Shown here one piece after another: positions 45,131-53,918 of a stretch of 64,000 nt of DNA; within the stretch, counting starts at the first letter, position 1, and the number at the start of each line of letters is the position of its first letter. The position numbers and the translations under genes were made by a program. The DNA lies in NCBI GenBank assembly GCA_003712125.1, contig RHLF01000001.1:620001-684000 (forward strand). Reading direction: 5' to 3'. The notes beneath the pieces are model-generated. The model was not told where the DNA came from. It did no database searches and was given only the letters and a program-made list of their open reading frames with translations. The DNA comes from Allomuricauda sp. GTDB lineage: Bacteria; Bacteroidota; Bacteroidia; Flavobacteriales; Flavobacteriaceae.

Positions 45131-45162
45131 AAAAATCCCGCCGGAATTCGGCGGGATTTTTT
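45130..45162 (+). terminator. Terminator of the RND efflux operon
   Basis: Strong hairpin AAAAATCCCGCCG-GAATT-CGGCGGGATTTTT starting at the stop of the pump gene, with flanking A and T runs, so it may also end the convergent gene. Confidence 0.9.
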
Positions 45163-45179
45163 ATTTGTCTTCGTTTCAA

Positions 45180-45530
45180 CTATTTGTAAGTGGAAACTAT
45201 TTCAGCATTGTTCCACTTTTTAACGGCAACAATTCTGTTGTCCACAAAATCTACTTCACTTAGTTCTTGACCTTTCCAAAACATCCATTTCCCTTGACGG
45301 ATGCCATCCTCGTATTTACCGGAGGCAATCTTCTTTCCTTCCACATTGTACATAAACCATTGGCCATGTAATTTGCCCTTTAACATATGTCCTGTTTGAG
45401 CAATGGTACCATTGTCATGGAAATAAGTCACTTTTTCCATTTTCCCAACCTGTTCCACCTTGGGTTCGGTATCCTGTGCATAAATACCTACCGTAAACAT
45501 AACTGCTAAAAGTAATATTGCTCGCTTCAT
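45180..45530 (-). CDS. Secreted MORN-variant repeat protein (YwqK-like)
   Basis: 116 residues. Signal peptide (MKRAILLLAVMFTVGIYAQ) then three repeats of the MORN-variant type: YFHDNGTIAQTGHMLKGKLHG, QWFMYNVEGKKIASGKYEDG and QGKWMFWKGQELSEVDFVDN. Such repeats are often labelled YwqK-type antitoxin by databases, but nothing here suggests a toxin-antitoxin pair; it is an exported small repeat protein of unknown role. Start at 45530 rather than the ATG two codons upstream is a guess. Confidence 0.8.
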   Translation of the reverse strand: MKRAILLLAVMFTVGIYAQDTEPKVEQVGKMEKVTYFHDNGTIAQTGHMLKGKLHGQWFMYNVEGKKIASGKYEDGIRQGKWMFWKGQELSEVDFVDNRIVAVKKWNNAEIVSTYK

Positions 45531-45569
45531 TGTCATTGGGATTTAAATTATTCGTTTACATTAACGTTA

Positions 45570-45577
45570 CAAATCTA
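45570..45577 (-). promoter_or_regulatory. -7 promoter element for the MORN-variant gene
   Basis: On the minus strand TAGATTTG is an exact -7 match, preceded at 19 nt by TTTT in the -33 position; it lies 40 nt before the start codon. The surrounding gap (45537-45811) is strongly AT-rich and contains nothing else I recognise besides the aspS promoter. Confidence 0.5.
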
Positions 45578-45784
45578 GCATTTATTTTACGTTATTAAAA
45601 CTTTCATGTAACATTTTATTTACATTAAGTTTACATTAAACGTATATCTATCTGATTTTCTGTTTTTTACAATTATTTATTTATTGGATATTGAGCACCG
45701 TCACTTTGCATTTGGGCTCGAAAAATACACGGCTGGTCGGCGAAGCTCACGCGTTTTACGCTATTATCAACCAAAGGAACTGCT

Positions 45785-45792
45785 TACCTTTG
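45785..45792 (+). promoter_or_regulatory. -7 promoter element for aspS (TACCTTTG)
   Basis: Exact TAnnTTTG match 19 nt before the aspS ATG. No good -33 TTTG is seen at 17-20 nt upstream. Confidence 0.45.
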
Positions 45793-45811
45793 CGCATCCT
45801 AATTATTCAAA

Positions 45812-47560
45812 ATGTACAGAAGTCAGACTTGTGGTGAACTTCGATCTTCACACATTGGTTCAGAAGTAAGTTTAAGCGGATGGGTACACAAAGTGCGGGA
45901 CAAAGGCTTTGTGGTTTGGGTTGATTTACGCGATCGCTATGGGCTAACCCAATTGGTATTTGATGATGAACGAACCCAAAAGGAATTGCTCGAAAAGGCT
46001 CGAACTTTAGGTAGGGAAACTGTCATAAAAGCCACAGGTCAAGTTATCGAACGGGCTTCGAAGAATCCGAACATCCCAACGGGTGATATCGAACTTTTGG
46101 TTAGCAGCATCGAAATATTGAACGATTCCTTGGTGCCCCCATTTACCATAGAAGATGATACGGATGGTGGAGAAGACATTCGAATGAAATACCGCTATCT
46201 TGATATTCGAAGGAATCCTGTTAAAAACAACCTTATCTTTCGTCATAAGGTGGCCATGGAGGTGCGAAAGCACCTTTCCGACCAAGGGTTTATCGAGGTT
46301 GAAACGCCTTATTTGATCAAATCTACCCCAGAAGGTGCGCGCGATTTTGTAGTGCCCAGCAGAATGAACGAAGGCCAATTTTATGCCTTGCCACAGTCGC
46401 CCCAAACGTTCAAACAGTTATTGATGGTCGGTGGTATGGATAAGTATTTCCAAATCGTTAAGTGTTTTCGGGATGAAGATTTAAGAGCTGACAGACAGCC
46501 AGAGTTTACCCAGATCGATTGCGAGATGGCCTTTGTTGAACAAGAAGATGTCTTAACCGCTTTTGAAGGCTTGACCAAACACCTGCTCAAAGAAATCAAG
46601 GGTCTCGACGTGGCCGATTTTCCGCGCGTGACCTATGACGAAGCCATGAAACGTTACGGCAACGACAAGCCAGATATACGTTTTGGGATGGAGTTCGGCG
46701 AATTAAATGATGTAGCACAACACAAAGAATTTAATGTTTTCAACTCGGCCGAACTGGTAGTGGGTATTGCGGTACCGGGAGGCAATTCGTATACCAGAAA
46801 GGAAATCGACAAACTTATTGATTGGGTAAAACGCCCGCAAGTGGGCGCCAAGGGCATGGTCTATTGCCGTTGCAATGAAGATGGCTCCTATAAATCATCG
46901 GTTGATAAGTTTTACGACCAAAATGATCTGACCAAATGGGCTGCTGTTACCGGGGCAAAATCGGGAGATTTGATCTTGGTGTTATCAGGAAAGGAACATG
47001 AAACCCGAACCCAACTAAGCGCACTTCGCATGGAATTGGCCGAGCGCATGGGCTTGCGCAAACCGGATGAATTCGCACCCTTATGGGTGGTTGATTTTCC
47101 CTTATTGGAATTGGATGAAGAGACTGGGCACTACCATGCCATGCACCATCCTTTTACCTCGCCTAAACCGGGCCAATTGGCGTTATTGGACACTGATCCA
47201 GCCGCTGTACGGGCCAATGCCTATGACCTGGTTTTGAACGGCAACGAAATCGGTGGTGGTTCCATCCGTATTCATGATAAAAAGACCCAAGAAATCATGT
47301 TCAAGCATTTGGGCTTTACCCCTGAAGAAGCAAAAGCACAATTTGGTTTTCTAATGGATGCCTTTCAATACGGGGCACCCCCGCATGGCGGAATCGCCTT
47401 TGGATTAGACCGCCTTGTATCCATTCTAGGGGGACAAGAAACCATTCGAGATTTTATTGCCTTCCCAAAAAACAATAGTGGTCGTGACGTGATGATCGAT
47501 GCGCCCTCCCCAATAGATGATGAACAACTAAAAGAATTAAATCTGAAATTGGACCTTTAA
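45812..47560 (+). CDS. aspS: Aspartyl-tRNA synthetase
   Basis: 582 residues, usual length for bacterial AspRS. N-terminal OB anticodon-binding domain (about 1-105, [22 protein letters not shown]), class II catalytic core with motif 2 ([18 protein letters not shown]), the bacterial GAD insert (about 290-420) and motif 3 ([15 protein letters not shown]). Charges tRNA-Asp with aspartate in the cytosol. Transcribed alone, with its own terminator. Confidence 0.98.
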   Translation: MYRSQTCGELRSSHIGSEVSLSGWVHKVRDKGFVVWVDLRDRYGLTQLVFDDERTQKELLEKARTLGRETVIKATGQVIERASKNPNIPTGDIELLVSSIEILNDSLVPPFTIEDDTDGGEDIRMKYRYLDIRRNPVKNNLIFRHKVAMEVRKHLSDQGFIEVETPYLIKSTPEGARDFVVPSRMNEGQFYALPQSPQTFKQLLMVGGMDKYFQIVKCFRDEDLRADRQPEFTQIDCEMAFVEQEDVLTAFEGLTKHLLKEIKGLDVADFPRVTYDEAMKRYGNDKPDIRFGMEFGELNDVAQHKEFNVFNSAELVVGIAVPGGNSYTRKEIDKLIDWVKRPQVGAKGMVYCRCNEDGSYKSSVDKFYDQNDLTKWAAVTGAKSGDLILVLSGKEHETRTQLSALRMELAERMGLRKPDEFAPLWVVDFPLLELDEETGHYHAMHHPFTSPKPGQLALLDTDPAAVRANAYDLVLNGNEIGGGSIRIHDKKTQEIMFKHLGFTPEEAKAQFGFLMDAFQYGAPPHGGIAFGLDRLVSILGGQETIRDFIAFPKNNSGRDVMIDAPSPIDDEQLKELNLKLDL

Positions 47561-47563
47561 TTG

Positions 47564-47589
47564 AAATCTCGCTTCGGCGGGATTTTTTA
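47564..47589 (+). terminator. Terminator of aspS
   Basis: AATCTCGC-TTCG-GCGGGATT stem with a stable TTCG tetraloop (one G-T pair) and a T tail, 5 nt after the stop. Confidence 0.85.
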
Positions 47590-47615
47590 ATACTTTTAAT
47601 ACAGTCATTGATCCA

Positions 47616-49403
47616 ATGCCAAAAAACAAAAGGTCCCTTCTTGCACGCTTTTTAAAATGGAGATACAAAAACATCTCCAACAAAACCTTTGTCTATATAT
47701 TGAGTGTGGCTGTTGGTCTTTTGGCAGGCCTTGCTGCGGTTACCCTGAAGAATGTCACCTATTTTATACAATCATTACTTGAAAGGGGCATTATCTTTTC
47801 TCAAAACCAGCTCTACTTCGTGCTACCGGTTTTGGGGCTGACCCTGGTCTACATATATGTAAAATTTGTGCACAAAGAGAAGCTTGAGCATGCGGTTTCC
47901 TCGATTCTCTTTTCCCTGTCAAAAAAACGTGGAATTTTATCCAAAAAAAAGATTTATACCCCTTTGATAGCCGCTCCCCTCACTGTTGGTTTTGGTGGTT
48001 CGGTGGGTTTATTGGGGCCTGCTGTCGCTTCAGGATCGGCCATAAGTTCATGGCTAAGTCAACTGGTTCATATAGATGCCAAAACAAGATCGCTATTGGT
48101 GGCTTGTGCCTCTGCCGGGGCCATATCCTCCATTTTTCAATCGCCAATTGCGGCCATCGTATTTGCCGTAGAGGTGTTTAGCCTCGACCTGACCATGATA
48201 TCGGTATTGCCCTTATTATTGGCCTCGATTTCTGGGGTACTTACCTCCTATTTCTTTCTGGGTAACGAAGTCCTCTTTAGTTTTTCATTGAACCAAGGTT
48301 TTGATTTGAACGACACCCTTTTTTACCTGTTGTTGGGGGTAGGTACGGCTTTTGCTTCCATCTATTTTACCAAGATGTATTTTGGGATACTCCGATTGTT
48401 CGAACCGCTAAAAAGTCCGAAATACAGATTGCTCGTTGGCGGAATAGCTATCGGTATCATGCTCTATTTTATCCCGCCCCTTTACGGTGAGGGGTTCGGT
48501 TTCATCAATAATTTGTTGGAAGGGAACCATCTGATTGCCTTGGGTAAAACGCCATTTGATGCCTACATTGATAACATTTGGGTAGTGATTGCCCTCTTGT
48601 TTGGTATTACCATATTTAAAGCGGTGGCCATGACAACCACCTTTGCCGCTGGTGGTGCGGGAGGGGTATTCATTCCCACCATGGTCATGGGGAGTGCCCT
48701 GGGTAACGTTGTGGCCAAGGTAATCAACAATATTGGTTTTGGTTTTCAGGTTTCTGAATCAAATTTCACATTGATCGGTATGGCCGGATTAATTGCGGGT
48801 GTAATACATGCCCCTTTGACCGCAATTTTTTTGATTGCAGAAATAACCGGTGGTTACGAGCTGTTCGTTCCGCTCATGATCACAGCGTCGATTTCATACC
48901 TGATCACAAGAAACACCTTGGATTATACAATCTATACCCGTGAACTGGCAAAACAAGGAGCCCTTTTGACACACAATAAGGATCAAGCGGTTCTGACACT
49001 GATGCAATTGGATGAAGTCATCGAAAAAAACTTCAAAGAAATTAGACCCAATATGAGCTTGGGGCAATTGTTGAAGGAAGCGGTGGCCAAATCCACACGG
49101 AACATATTTCCCGTAGTCAGTGTTGACAAGAAGTTGATGGGGATACTTTTATTGGATGACATCCGGGAAATCATGTTCAACAGTGAACTTTATGAGACTG
49201 TTTTTGTGGAAGGGCTTATGCATTCGCCTCCAGAAAAAATATTCTATGAGCAAGATAAGATGAAGGATATCATGCAAAAATTCCAAGAGAGCGGCGCATG
49301 GAACCTCCCGGTAATCAAAGATGGCAAATATCACGGCTTTATTTCAAAATCTAAGCTATTGACCGCTTACAGAAGAGAATTAATAAACCATACGCGAACA
49401 TGA
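47616..49403 (+). CDS. ClC family chloride channel/transporter with CBS pair; gating Glu replaced
   Basis: 595 residues. About ten membrane helices (25-440) and two C-terminal CBS domains (about 460-590; QLDEVIEKNFKEIRPNMSL, MKDIMQKFQESGAWNLPV). The chloride-filter loop near helix F reads G-G-S-V-G-L-L-G-P (128-135): the glutamate that gates ClC proteins (E in G-R-E-G-P or G-L-E-A-P) is Leu133 here. In E. coli ClC, loss of that Glu uncouples chloride from protons, so this may be a passive anion channel (inference). GAGGVFIP near 347 is the helix N filter. A small membrane-protein gene overlaps the 3' end by 4 nt. Confidence 0.92.
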   Translation: MPKNKRSLLARFLKWRYKNISNKTFVYILSVAVGLLAGLAAVTLKNVTYFIQSLLERGIIFSQNQLYFVLPVLGLTLVYIYVKFVHKEKLEHAVSSILFSLSKKRGILSKKKIYTPLIAAPLTVGFGGSVGLLGPAVASGSAISSWLSQLVHIDAKTRSLLVACASAGAISSIFQSPIAAIVFAVEVFSLDLTMISVLPLLLASISGVLTSYFFLGNEVLFSFSLNQGFDLNDTLFYLLLGVGTAFASIYFTKMYFGILRLFEPLKSPKYRLLVGGIAIGIMLYFIPPLYGEGFGFINNLLEGNHLIALGKTPFDAYIDNIWVVIALLFGITIFKAVAMTTTFAAGGAGGVFIPTMVMGSALGNVVAKVINNIGFGFQVSESNFTLIGMAGLIAGVIHAPLTAIFLIAEITGGYELFVPLMITASISYLITRNTLDYTIYTRELAKQGALLTHNKDQAVLTLMQLDEVIEKNFKEIRPNMSLGQLLKEAVAKSTRNIFPVVSVDKKLMGILLLDDIREIMFNSELYETVFVEGLMHSPPEKIFYEQDKMKDIMQKFQESGAWNLPVIKDGKYHGFISKSKLLTAYRRELINHTRT

Positions 49404-49660
49404 TTAAATTCAAGCATATCATTGTACTAATTGTTCTGGCCTCCTTTTCAGCCATCATTTATGGCTTCCATTTAAAGTCATCATCTGATGCTGGAGCGGA
49501 CAAATTTATTGGCTTTGGAACAATTGGCCTCTTCTTGGTGGCCATGCCCTTATTTCTGATCAAGGAGAGCAAGGGTAAAAAAATGAAAGATTACATGCTG
49601 ACGAAGGAAAACATTGAAAAAATGAAAATAAAAGACAGGAACAAATCAAAAAATCAATAA
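49400..49660 (+). CDS. Small two-helix membrane protein
   Basis: 86 residues with membrane helices at about 6-23 and 38-54 and a Lys-rich cytoplasmic tail (KESKGKKMKDYMLTKENIEKMK). It starts inside the ClC stop (ATGA), so it is coupled to it; a helper or accessory subunit role is possible but only inferred. Confidence 0.7.
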   Translation: MIKFKHIIVLIVLASFSAIIYGFHLKSSSDAGADKFIGFGTIGLFLVAMPLFLIKESKGKKMKDYMLTKENIEKMKIKDRNKSKNQ

Positions 49661-49740
49661 TTTTTTCAAGTTTACCCAACAAAAATTCCGTCAGCCATTT
49701 TAAAAAGTATACTTTCGCGTTTTAACATTTATTATTTACA

Positions 49741-49935
49741 ATGACCGGTACAGTAAAGTTTTTCAATGAATCTAAAGGTTATGGATTCATTACCAATGAC
49801 GAAACAGGTAAAGACATCTTTGTCCATGTAACTTCTTTGAACGGAGTTCAGCTCAACGAAGGCGACAAAGTAGAATACGTAGAAGAAGAAGGCAGAAAAG
49901 GAATGGTTGCCGCCCAAGTGGAGGTAGTCAGCTAA
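49741..49935 (+). CDS. Cold shock protein (CspA family)
   Basis: 64 residues, a single cold-shock domain with both RNA-binding motifs, KGYGFITND (RNP1) and DIFVHVTSL (RNP2). It binds single-stranded RNA/DNA and prevents structure in mRNA. A near-consensus -7 sequence, TACTTTCG at 49710-49717, leaves a short leader. Own terminator downstream. Confidence 0.96.
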   Translation: MTGTVKFFNESKGYGFITNDETGKDIFVHVTSLNGVQLNEGDKVEYVEEEGRKGMVAAQVEVVS

Positions 49936-49961
49936 CGATATTTTATTTTGGAAATTATTGA

Positions 49962-49986
49962 AGCCCGGCTTAGCCGGGCTTTTTAT
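49962..49986 (+). terminator. Terminator of the cold shock gene
   Basis: AGCCCGGC-TTA-GCCGGGCT hairpin followed by TTTTTATTTT. It also faces the end of the convergent deaminase gene. Confidence 0.9.
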
Positions 49987-50007
49987 TTTAATACATCCCA
50001 ATCAATC

Positions 50008-50466
50008 TTAATTCAAATTCCGTTTTTGAATAAAAAAGCGCTTCAATAGTTCAGAAGCCTCATCTTCGAGCACACCGCTCAGCACTTCAGTTTTTGGGTG
50101 CAGCGAGGTACCCATCACGTTGTAACCCCTTTCCAAATCCGCGGCACCGTAGACAATTTTGGAAATTTGACTCCAATACAAGGCTCCCGCACACATTTGG
50201 CAAGGTTCCAAGGTCACATAAAGGGTACAGCCATGCAGGTATTTACCTCCTAAAAAGTTTGACGCCGCGGTAATGGCCTGCATCTCTGCATGTGCCGTAA
50301 CATCATTCAATTGTTCGGTCAAATTATGGGCACGACCTATAATCCTATTGTGAATTACAACAACTGCGCCTACGGGAACTTCACCACTTTCATAGGCAAC
50401 CTCGGCCTCTTGAAGTGCTTTTTTCATAAAGTAGGTGTCATCAAAGGGATTGATAAGTTTAGCCAA
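50008..50466 (-). CDS. tadA: tRNA adenosine / nucleoside deaminase
   Basis: 152 residues of the cytidine-deaminase fold with zinc ligands His59 and proton-relay Glu61 (H-A-E), and Cys89/Cys92 (PCQMCAGAL). In bacteria the essential TadA converts A34 of tRNA-Arg to inosine. Length and the start YFMKKALQEAEVAYESGEVPVGAV fit TadA; a guanine/nucleoside deaminase relative cannot be excluded. Divergent from dxs. Confidence 0.88.
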   Translation of the reverse strand: MAKLINPFDDTYFMKKALQEAEVAYESGEVPVGAVVVIHNRIIGRAHNLTEQLNDVTAHAEMQAITAASNFLGGKYLHGCTLYVTLEPCQMCAGALYWSQISKIVYGAADLERGYNVMGTSLHPKTEVLSGVLEDEASELLKRFFIQKRNLN

Positions 50467-50523
50467 CGGAAATTTTTTTGGTAAAGCTAGTAATCCATTT
50501 CAAAACATCTCAGTGAATATGGG

Positions 50524-50531
50524 TATTTTTG
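50524..50531 (+). promoter_or_regulatory. -7 promoter element for dxs (TATTTTTG)
   Basis: Exact TAnnTTTG match 19 nt before the proposed GTG start of dxs. The -33 position is only weakly matched (TTTC at 50498). Confidence 0.45.
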
Positions 50532-50550
50532 AGTTTGTTTTCTTTTGAAG

Positions 50551-52317
50551 GTGCAGTTATTAGATAAAATAAAATCTCCGGCTGATTTAAGGCAAATCGA
50601 CATCGACAACTTGGAAGGTCTGGCCAATGAGCTTCGAAACTTCATCATAACCATCGTCTCGACCAAGGAGGGACATTTGGGAGCCAGTTTAGGTGTGGTC
50701 GAATTGACCATAGCCCTGCATTATGTGTTTCACACCCCTGAAGACCGGTTGATTTGGGACGTGGGCCACCAGGCTTACGGACATAAAATTCTGACCGGCA
50801 GGAAATCTGTTTTCGAAACCAATAGGCAACTCAAGGGCATTAGCGGTTTTCCCAAACGAGACGAAAGCGAATACGATGCTTTTGGTACCGGACATAGTTC
50901 CACATCGCTTTCCGCCATTTTGGGCATGGCCCTAGCCGCCCAACTTCAAGAAAACAAACTGCGCCATCACATTGCTGTAATTGGAGATGCCTCCATTGCC
51001 AGTGGAATGGCTTTTGAGGCTTTAAACCACATAGGTGAGACCGATGCAAATGTGCTTATCATATTAAATGATAATTCCATAGGTATTGACCCCAGCGTTG
51101 GAGCCCTAAAGAAATACCTGACCAATGTCAAAGCCGGAGTAGCCAAAGATGAGAACATTTTTGAATGTTTGAATTTAAATTACTCAGGACCCATTGACGG
51201 ACATGACTTGAGAAAGTTGATTTCAGAATTTGAACGATTGAAAAAGGTAGACGGTCCAAAATTGTTACATGTACTCACTACCAAAGGAAAAGGTCTACGT
51301 CAGGCAGAGGAGGACCAGGTAACCTATCATGCTCCTGGAAGATTTGATGCACAAACAGGCCAACGCCATGTACGAGACAAAAGCATGGAGCCCCCAAAAT
51401 TTCAAGATGTATTTGGAAAAACATTGGTTGAGCTTGCCCATGAAAATGAAAAGATAGTTGGAATCACCCCAGCCATGCCCACTGGCAGCTCTATGAAATA
51501 TATGATGGAAACCTTCCCAGAGCGGGCATTTGATGTCGGAATAGCGGAACAGCACGCTGTTACCCTAGCGGCAGGCATGGCCGCCGAAGGGCTTATTCCC
51601 TATTGCGCCATTTATAGCACATTTTTGCAACGCGGATATGACCAAGTGATACATGATGTAGCCCTGCAAAACTTACCCGTAATCTTCTGTTTGGACCGAG
51701 CGGGATTGGTTGGCCACGACGGTCCCACCCACCATGGTGTTTTTGATCTGGCCTACCTGAGGTGCATCCCCAATATGACGCTTTGTTCACCCATGGACGA
51801 AATTGAACTTCGCAATCTCTTGTACACGGCGCAGCTTGGATTGGAACAACCCATTGCCATACGTTACCCACGCGGCAAGGGTGTCACGGTAGACTGGAAA
51901 CAACCTTTTGAAAAACTGAAATTTGGTACCGGCCGAACGCTTAAAGAGGGGAGTAAGGTCGCTGTATTGACCTTGGGACCCATCGGAAATGGAATTGCCC
52001 AAACAATTTCAGCCAATGACCCAAACCAAAAGATTGGGCATTACGATATGCGATTTGTAAAACCTTTGGACAAGGAATTATTAGATGGCATATTCAACAA
52101 ATACGAACATATTGTAACTGTGGAAGATGGCAGCAAACAAGGTGGGTTTGGCAGTACCATATTAGAATATGCCAATGAGAAGGGGTACAGCAAACCCATT
52201 AAGCTATTTGGTATAAAGGACGAATTCATCGAACACGGTCCCACAGAAGAATTACAAAAAATAGCAGGGATAGACCTGAATTCTATAAAGGAATACCTGG
52301 TCACCATTTTGGATTAA
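50551..52317 (+). CDS. dxs: 1-deoxy-D-xylulose-5-phosphate synthase
   Basis: 588 residues. Thiamine-diphosphate enzyme: WDVGHQAYGHKILTGR at 70-85, cofactor segment HIAVIGDASIASGMAFEAL (G-D-A for the usual G-D-G), catalytic PYR domain with VGIAEQHAVTLAAGMA, and a C-terminal transketolase domain. Makes DXP from pyruvate and glyceraldehyde 3-phosphate, the first step of the MEP route that feeds the carotenoid genes elsewhere in the window. No ATG is available: the frame opens with TTG (50545) or GTG (50551); GTG gives the shorter start usual for the family. Its stop overlaps the convergent dgt stop by 4 nt. Confidence 0.96.
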   Translation: MQLLDKIKSPADLRQIDIDNLEGLANELRNFIITIVSTKEGHLGASLGVVELTIALHYVFHTPEDRLIWDVGHQAYGHKILTGRKSVFETNRQLKGISGFPKRDESEYDAFGTGHSSTSLSAILGMALAAQLQENKLRHHIAVIGDASIASGMAFEALNHIGETDANVLIILNDNSIGIDPSVGALKKYLTNVKAGVAKDENIFECLNLNYSGPIDGHDLRKLISEFERLKKVDGPKLLHVLTTKGKGLRQAEEDQVTYHAPGRFDAQTGQRHVRDKSMEPPKFQDVFGKTLVELAHENEKIVGITPAMPTGSSMKYMMETFPERAFDVGIAEQHAVTLAAGMAAEGLIPYCAIYSTFLQRGYDQVIHDVALQNLPVIFCLDRAGLVGHDGPTHHGVFDLAYLRCIPNMTLCSPMDEIELRNLLYTAQLGLEQPIAIRYPRGKGVTVDWKQPFEKLKFGTGRTLKEGSKVAVLTLGPIGNGIAQTISANDPNQKIGHYDMRFVKPLDKELLDGIFNKYEHIVTVEDGSKQGGFGSTILEYANEKGYSKPIKLFGIKDEFIEHGPTEELQKIAGIDLNSIKEYLVTILD

Positions 52318-53675
52318 AGATATTTCCCTACGATTTTATTATGCAGGTTGACAGCCGCACTATCCGACAAACTCGCGACAAAACAACTGGCTTGCATTAG
52401 AATGTCATAGGTCGAAGCTGCGACCCCATCTTCATGGTCCAAAGAAATCGATTTCAATAGAATCTTATCAAAATTGCCCATTTTGCTATCCCTTCGATTG
52501 ATCAGAGCAGTAGTCAAAACGTCTAAAATATTGGAAATGATCTGGTACCCCGCCAGTTCCTTTTCAAGCACCTCTTTTGATTCGTATATTTTTTGGATAC
52601 TCAACTGAATAATATCATCTATCTGAGGCTTGTAGGTGCTTTTTGATAACAGGGATGTTGGAAAGTTACCCGCGAGAATGGCCGATTCATTTTCAACAAA
52701 GATGCGGACAGCATCCATAATCAATGTTTGGATGGACAGTGCCCTAAGATAGCTCAACCGATCTTCCATTAGCTGCATCTCATTGTATTTCTTGGTATCG
52801 ATCCGATCTTTGACCAGCTTTATCAAATATTCAAGGGCGTAGTCCTCCGATATCAACCCTAAGTTGATACCATCCTCAAAATCGATGATCGTATAACAGA
52901 TATCATCAGCCGCCTCAACCAAATAGGTCAAAGGGTGTCTGTAGAAACCTTTCGAGAGATCATTTACGTCTTTTGACAACCCTAATTCTTGCGCCACTTC
53001 GAAAAAGAAATCTTTTTCAGATTGGAATACCCCAAATTTTTTGTCGGCAATATGGCTAGTAGGTTTTTTTGGTAGTGATTCCTTGGGATATTTGGTAAAT
53101 GCCCCTAGTGTCGAATAGCTCAATCGGAGTCCTCCGGGCACCCCCTGCCGCGATTGGGTCAACAATTTAAACCCATTGGCATTGCCTTCAAAATCAATTA
53201 AATCTTGATATTCAGCGGCAGAAAGCTGCGCTTGAAATCGTTGGCCACTTCCTGTTTCAAAATAAGCGCCAATTGCCTTTTCACCATTATGACCAAAAGG
53301 GGGATTGCCAATATCATGGGCCAACGAGGCAGCGGCAACAATTGCTCCAAAATCGTTGAATTGATGCCCCAGTTCTTCCCCAAGGTACCCGTATTTATTT
53401 AAGATTTCCTTGCCAGCGATACGTCCTAAACTTCGCCCCACGACGGATACCTCAAGACTATGGGTTAATCGCGTATGTACAAAATCCCTTTTAAAACCCG
53501 AGCCAATGGGCAAGGGTACTACCTGGGTCTTATCTTGTAAACTTCTAAAAGCCGATGAAAAAATGATTCGATCGTAATCTACCTCAAAACCCAATCGGGT
53601 CTCATCCTGTGCTAATCGTGGTCTTTTTTTCGAATCACCATATCGTCTTAGGGAAAGTAATTGTCCCCACTCCAT
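52314..53675 (-). CDS. dgt: Deoxyguanosinetriphosphate triphosphohydrolase
   Basis: 453 residues, HD-superfamily. Motifs: FRSLQDKTQV, FVHTRLTHSLEV (first H), ASLAHDIGNPPFGHNGE (the H-D pair), and later YLVEAADDICYTIIDFEDG. Hydrolyses dGTP (or dNTPs) to nucleoside and triphosphate, so it can set dNTP levels; relatives also act in anti-phage dNTP depletion, but nothing around this copy suggests that. Confidence 0.93.
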   Translation of the reverse strand: MEWGQLLSLRRYGDSKKRPRLAQDETRLGFEVDYDRIIFSSAFRSLQDKTQVVPLPIGSGFKRDFVHTRLTHSLEVSVVGRSLGRIAGKEILNKYGYLGEELGHQFNDFGAIVAAASLAHDIGNPPFGHNGEKAIGAYFETGSGQRFQAQLSAAEYQDLIDFEGNANGFKLLTQSRQGVPGGLRLSYSTLGAFTKYPKESLPKKPTSHIADKKFGVFQSEKDFFFEVAQELGLSKDVNDLSKGFYRHPLTYLVEAADDICYTIIDFEDGINLGLISEDYALEYLIKLVKDRIDTKKYNEMQLMEDRLSYLRALSIQTLIMDAVRIFVENESAILAGNFPTSLLSKSTYKPQIDDIIQLSIQKIYESKEVLEKELAGYQIISNILDVLTTALINRRDSKMGNFDKILLKSISLDHEDGVAASTYDILMQASCFVASLSDSAAVNLHNKIVGKYL

Positions 53676-53918
53676 ACCTTATCACATTTGGAGCGAAGAT
53701 AGTTGAAAATGGTATTGTTTTGTGGTTTTAGAACACCCCATTTGGGTTCTAGCTGAATGGTGATTTGGTAACATTTTTTTAACCTCGATCACAAATTATA
53801 GTGGCATTTTTGTCATATTTGACCCAATATTGGGGATGCATGACGTTCAACTCGATTCAATCGCTAAATTTATATTTCTTTTGACACCTCTTGATTTGCC
53901 TTGAGGTCATTAATTCAT
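53676..53918. other. Intergenic region with a perfect 12-nt palindrome
   Basis: 243 nt between divergent dgt and phosphate-transporter genes. It contains CCCAATATTGGG (53823-53834), a perfect palindrome about 85 nt before the transporter start, and a weaker inverted repeat AGAAC...GTTCT (53730-53750). No clear -33/-7 pair. Confidence 0.4.

Noticed and set aside
45180-45530. Toxin-antitoxin system suggested by YwqK-type naming of the MORN-variant protein
   Set aside because: The product has a signal peptide and no toxin gene is adjacent.
45684-45869. Short plus-strand frame upstream of and overlapping aspS
   Set aside because: No family features, overlaps the aspS promoter and start in another frame.
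52314-53675. Anti-phage dNTP-depletion defence role for the dGTPase
   Set aside because: The gene sits among housekeeping genes (dxs, phosphate transporter) with no defence neighbours.
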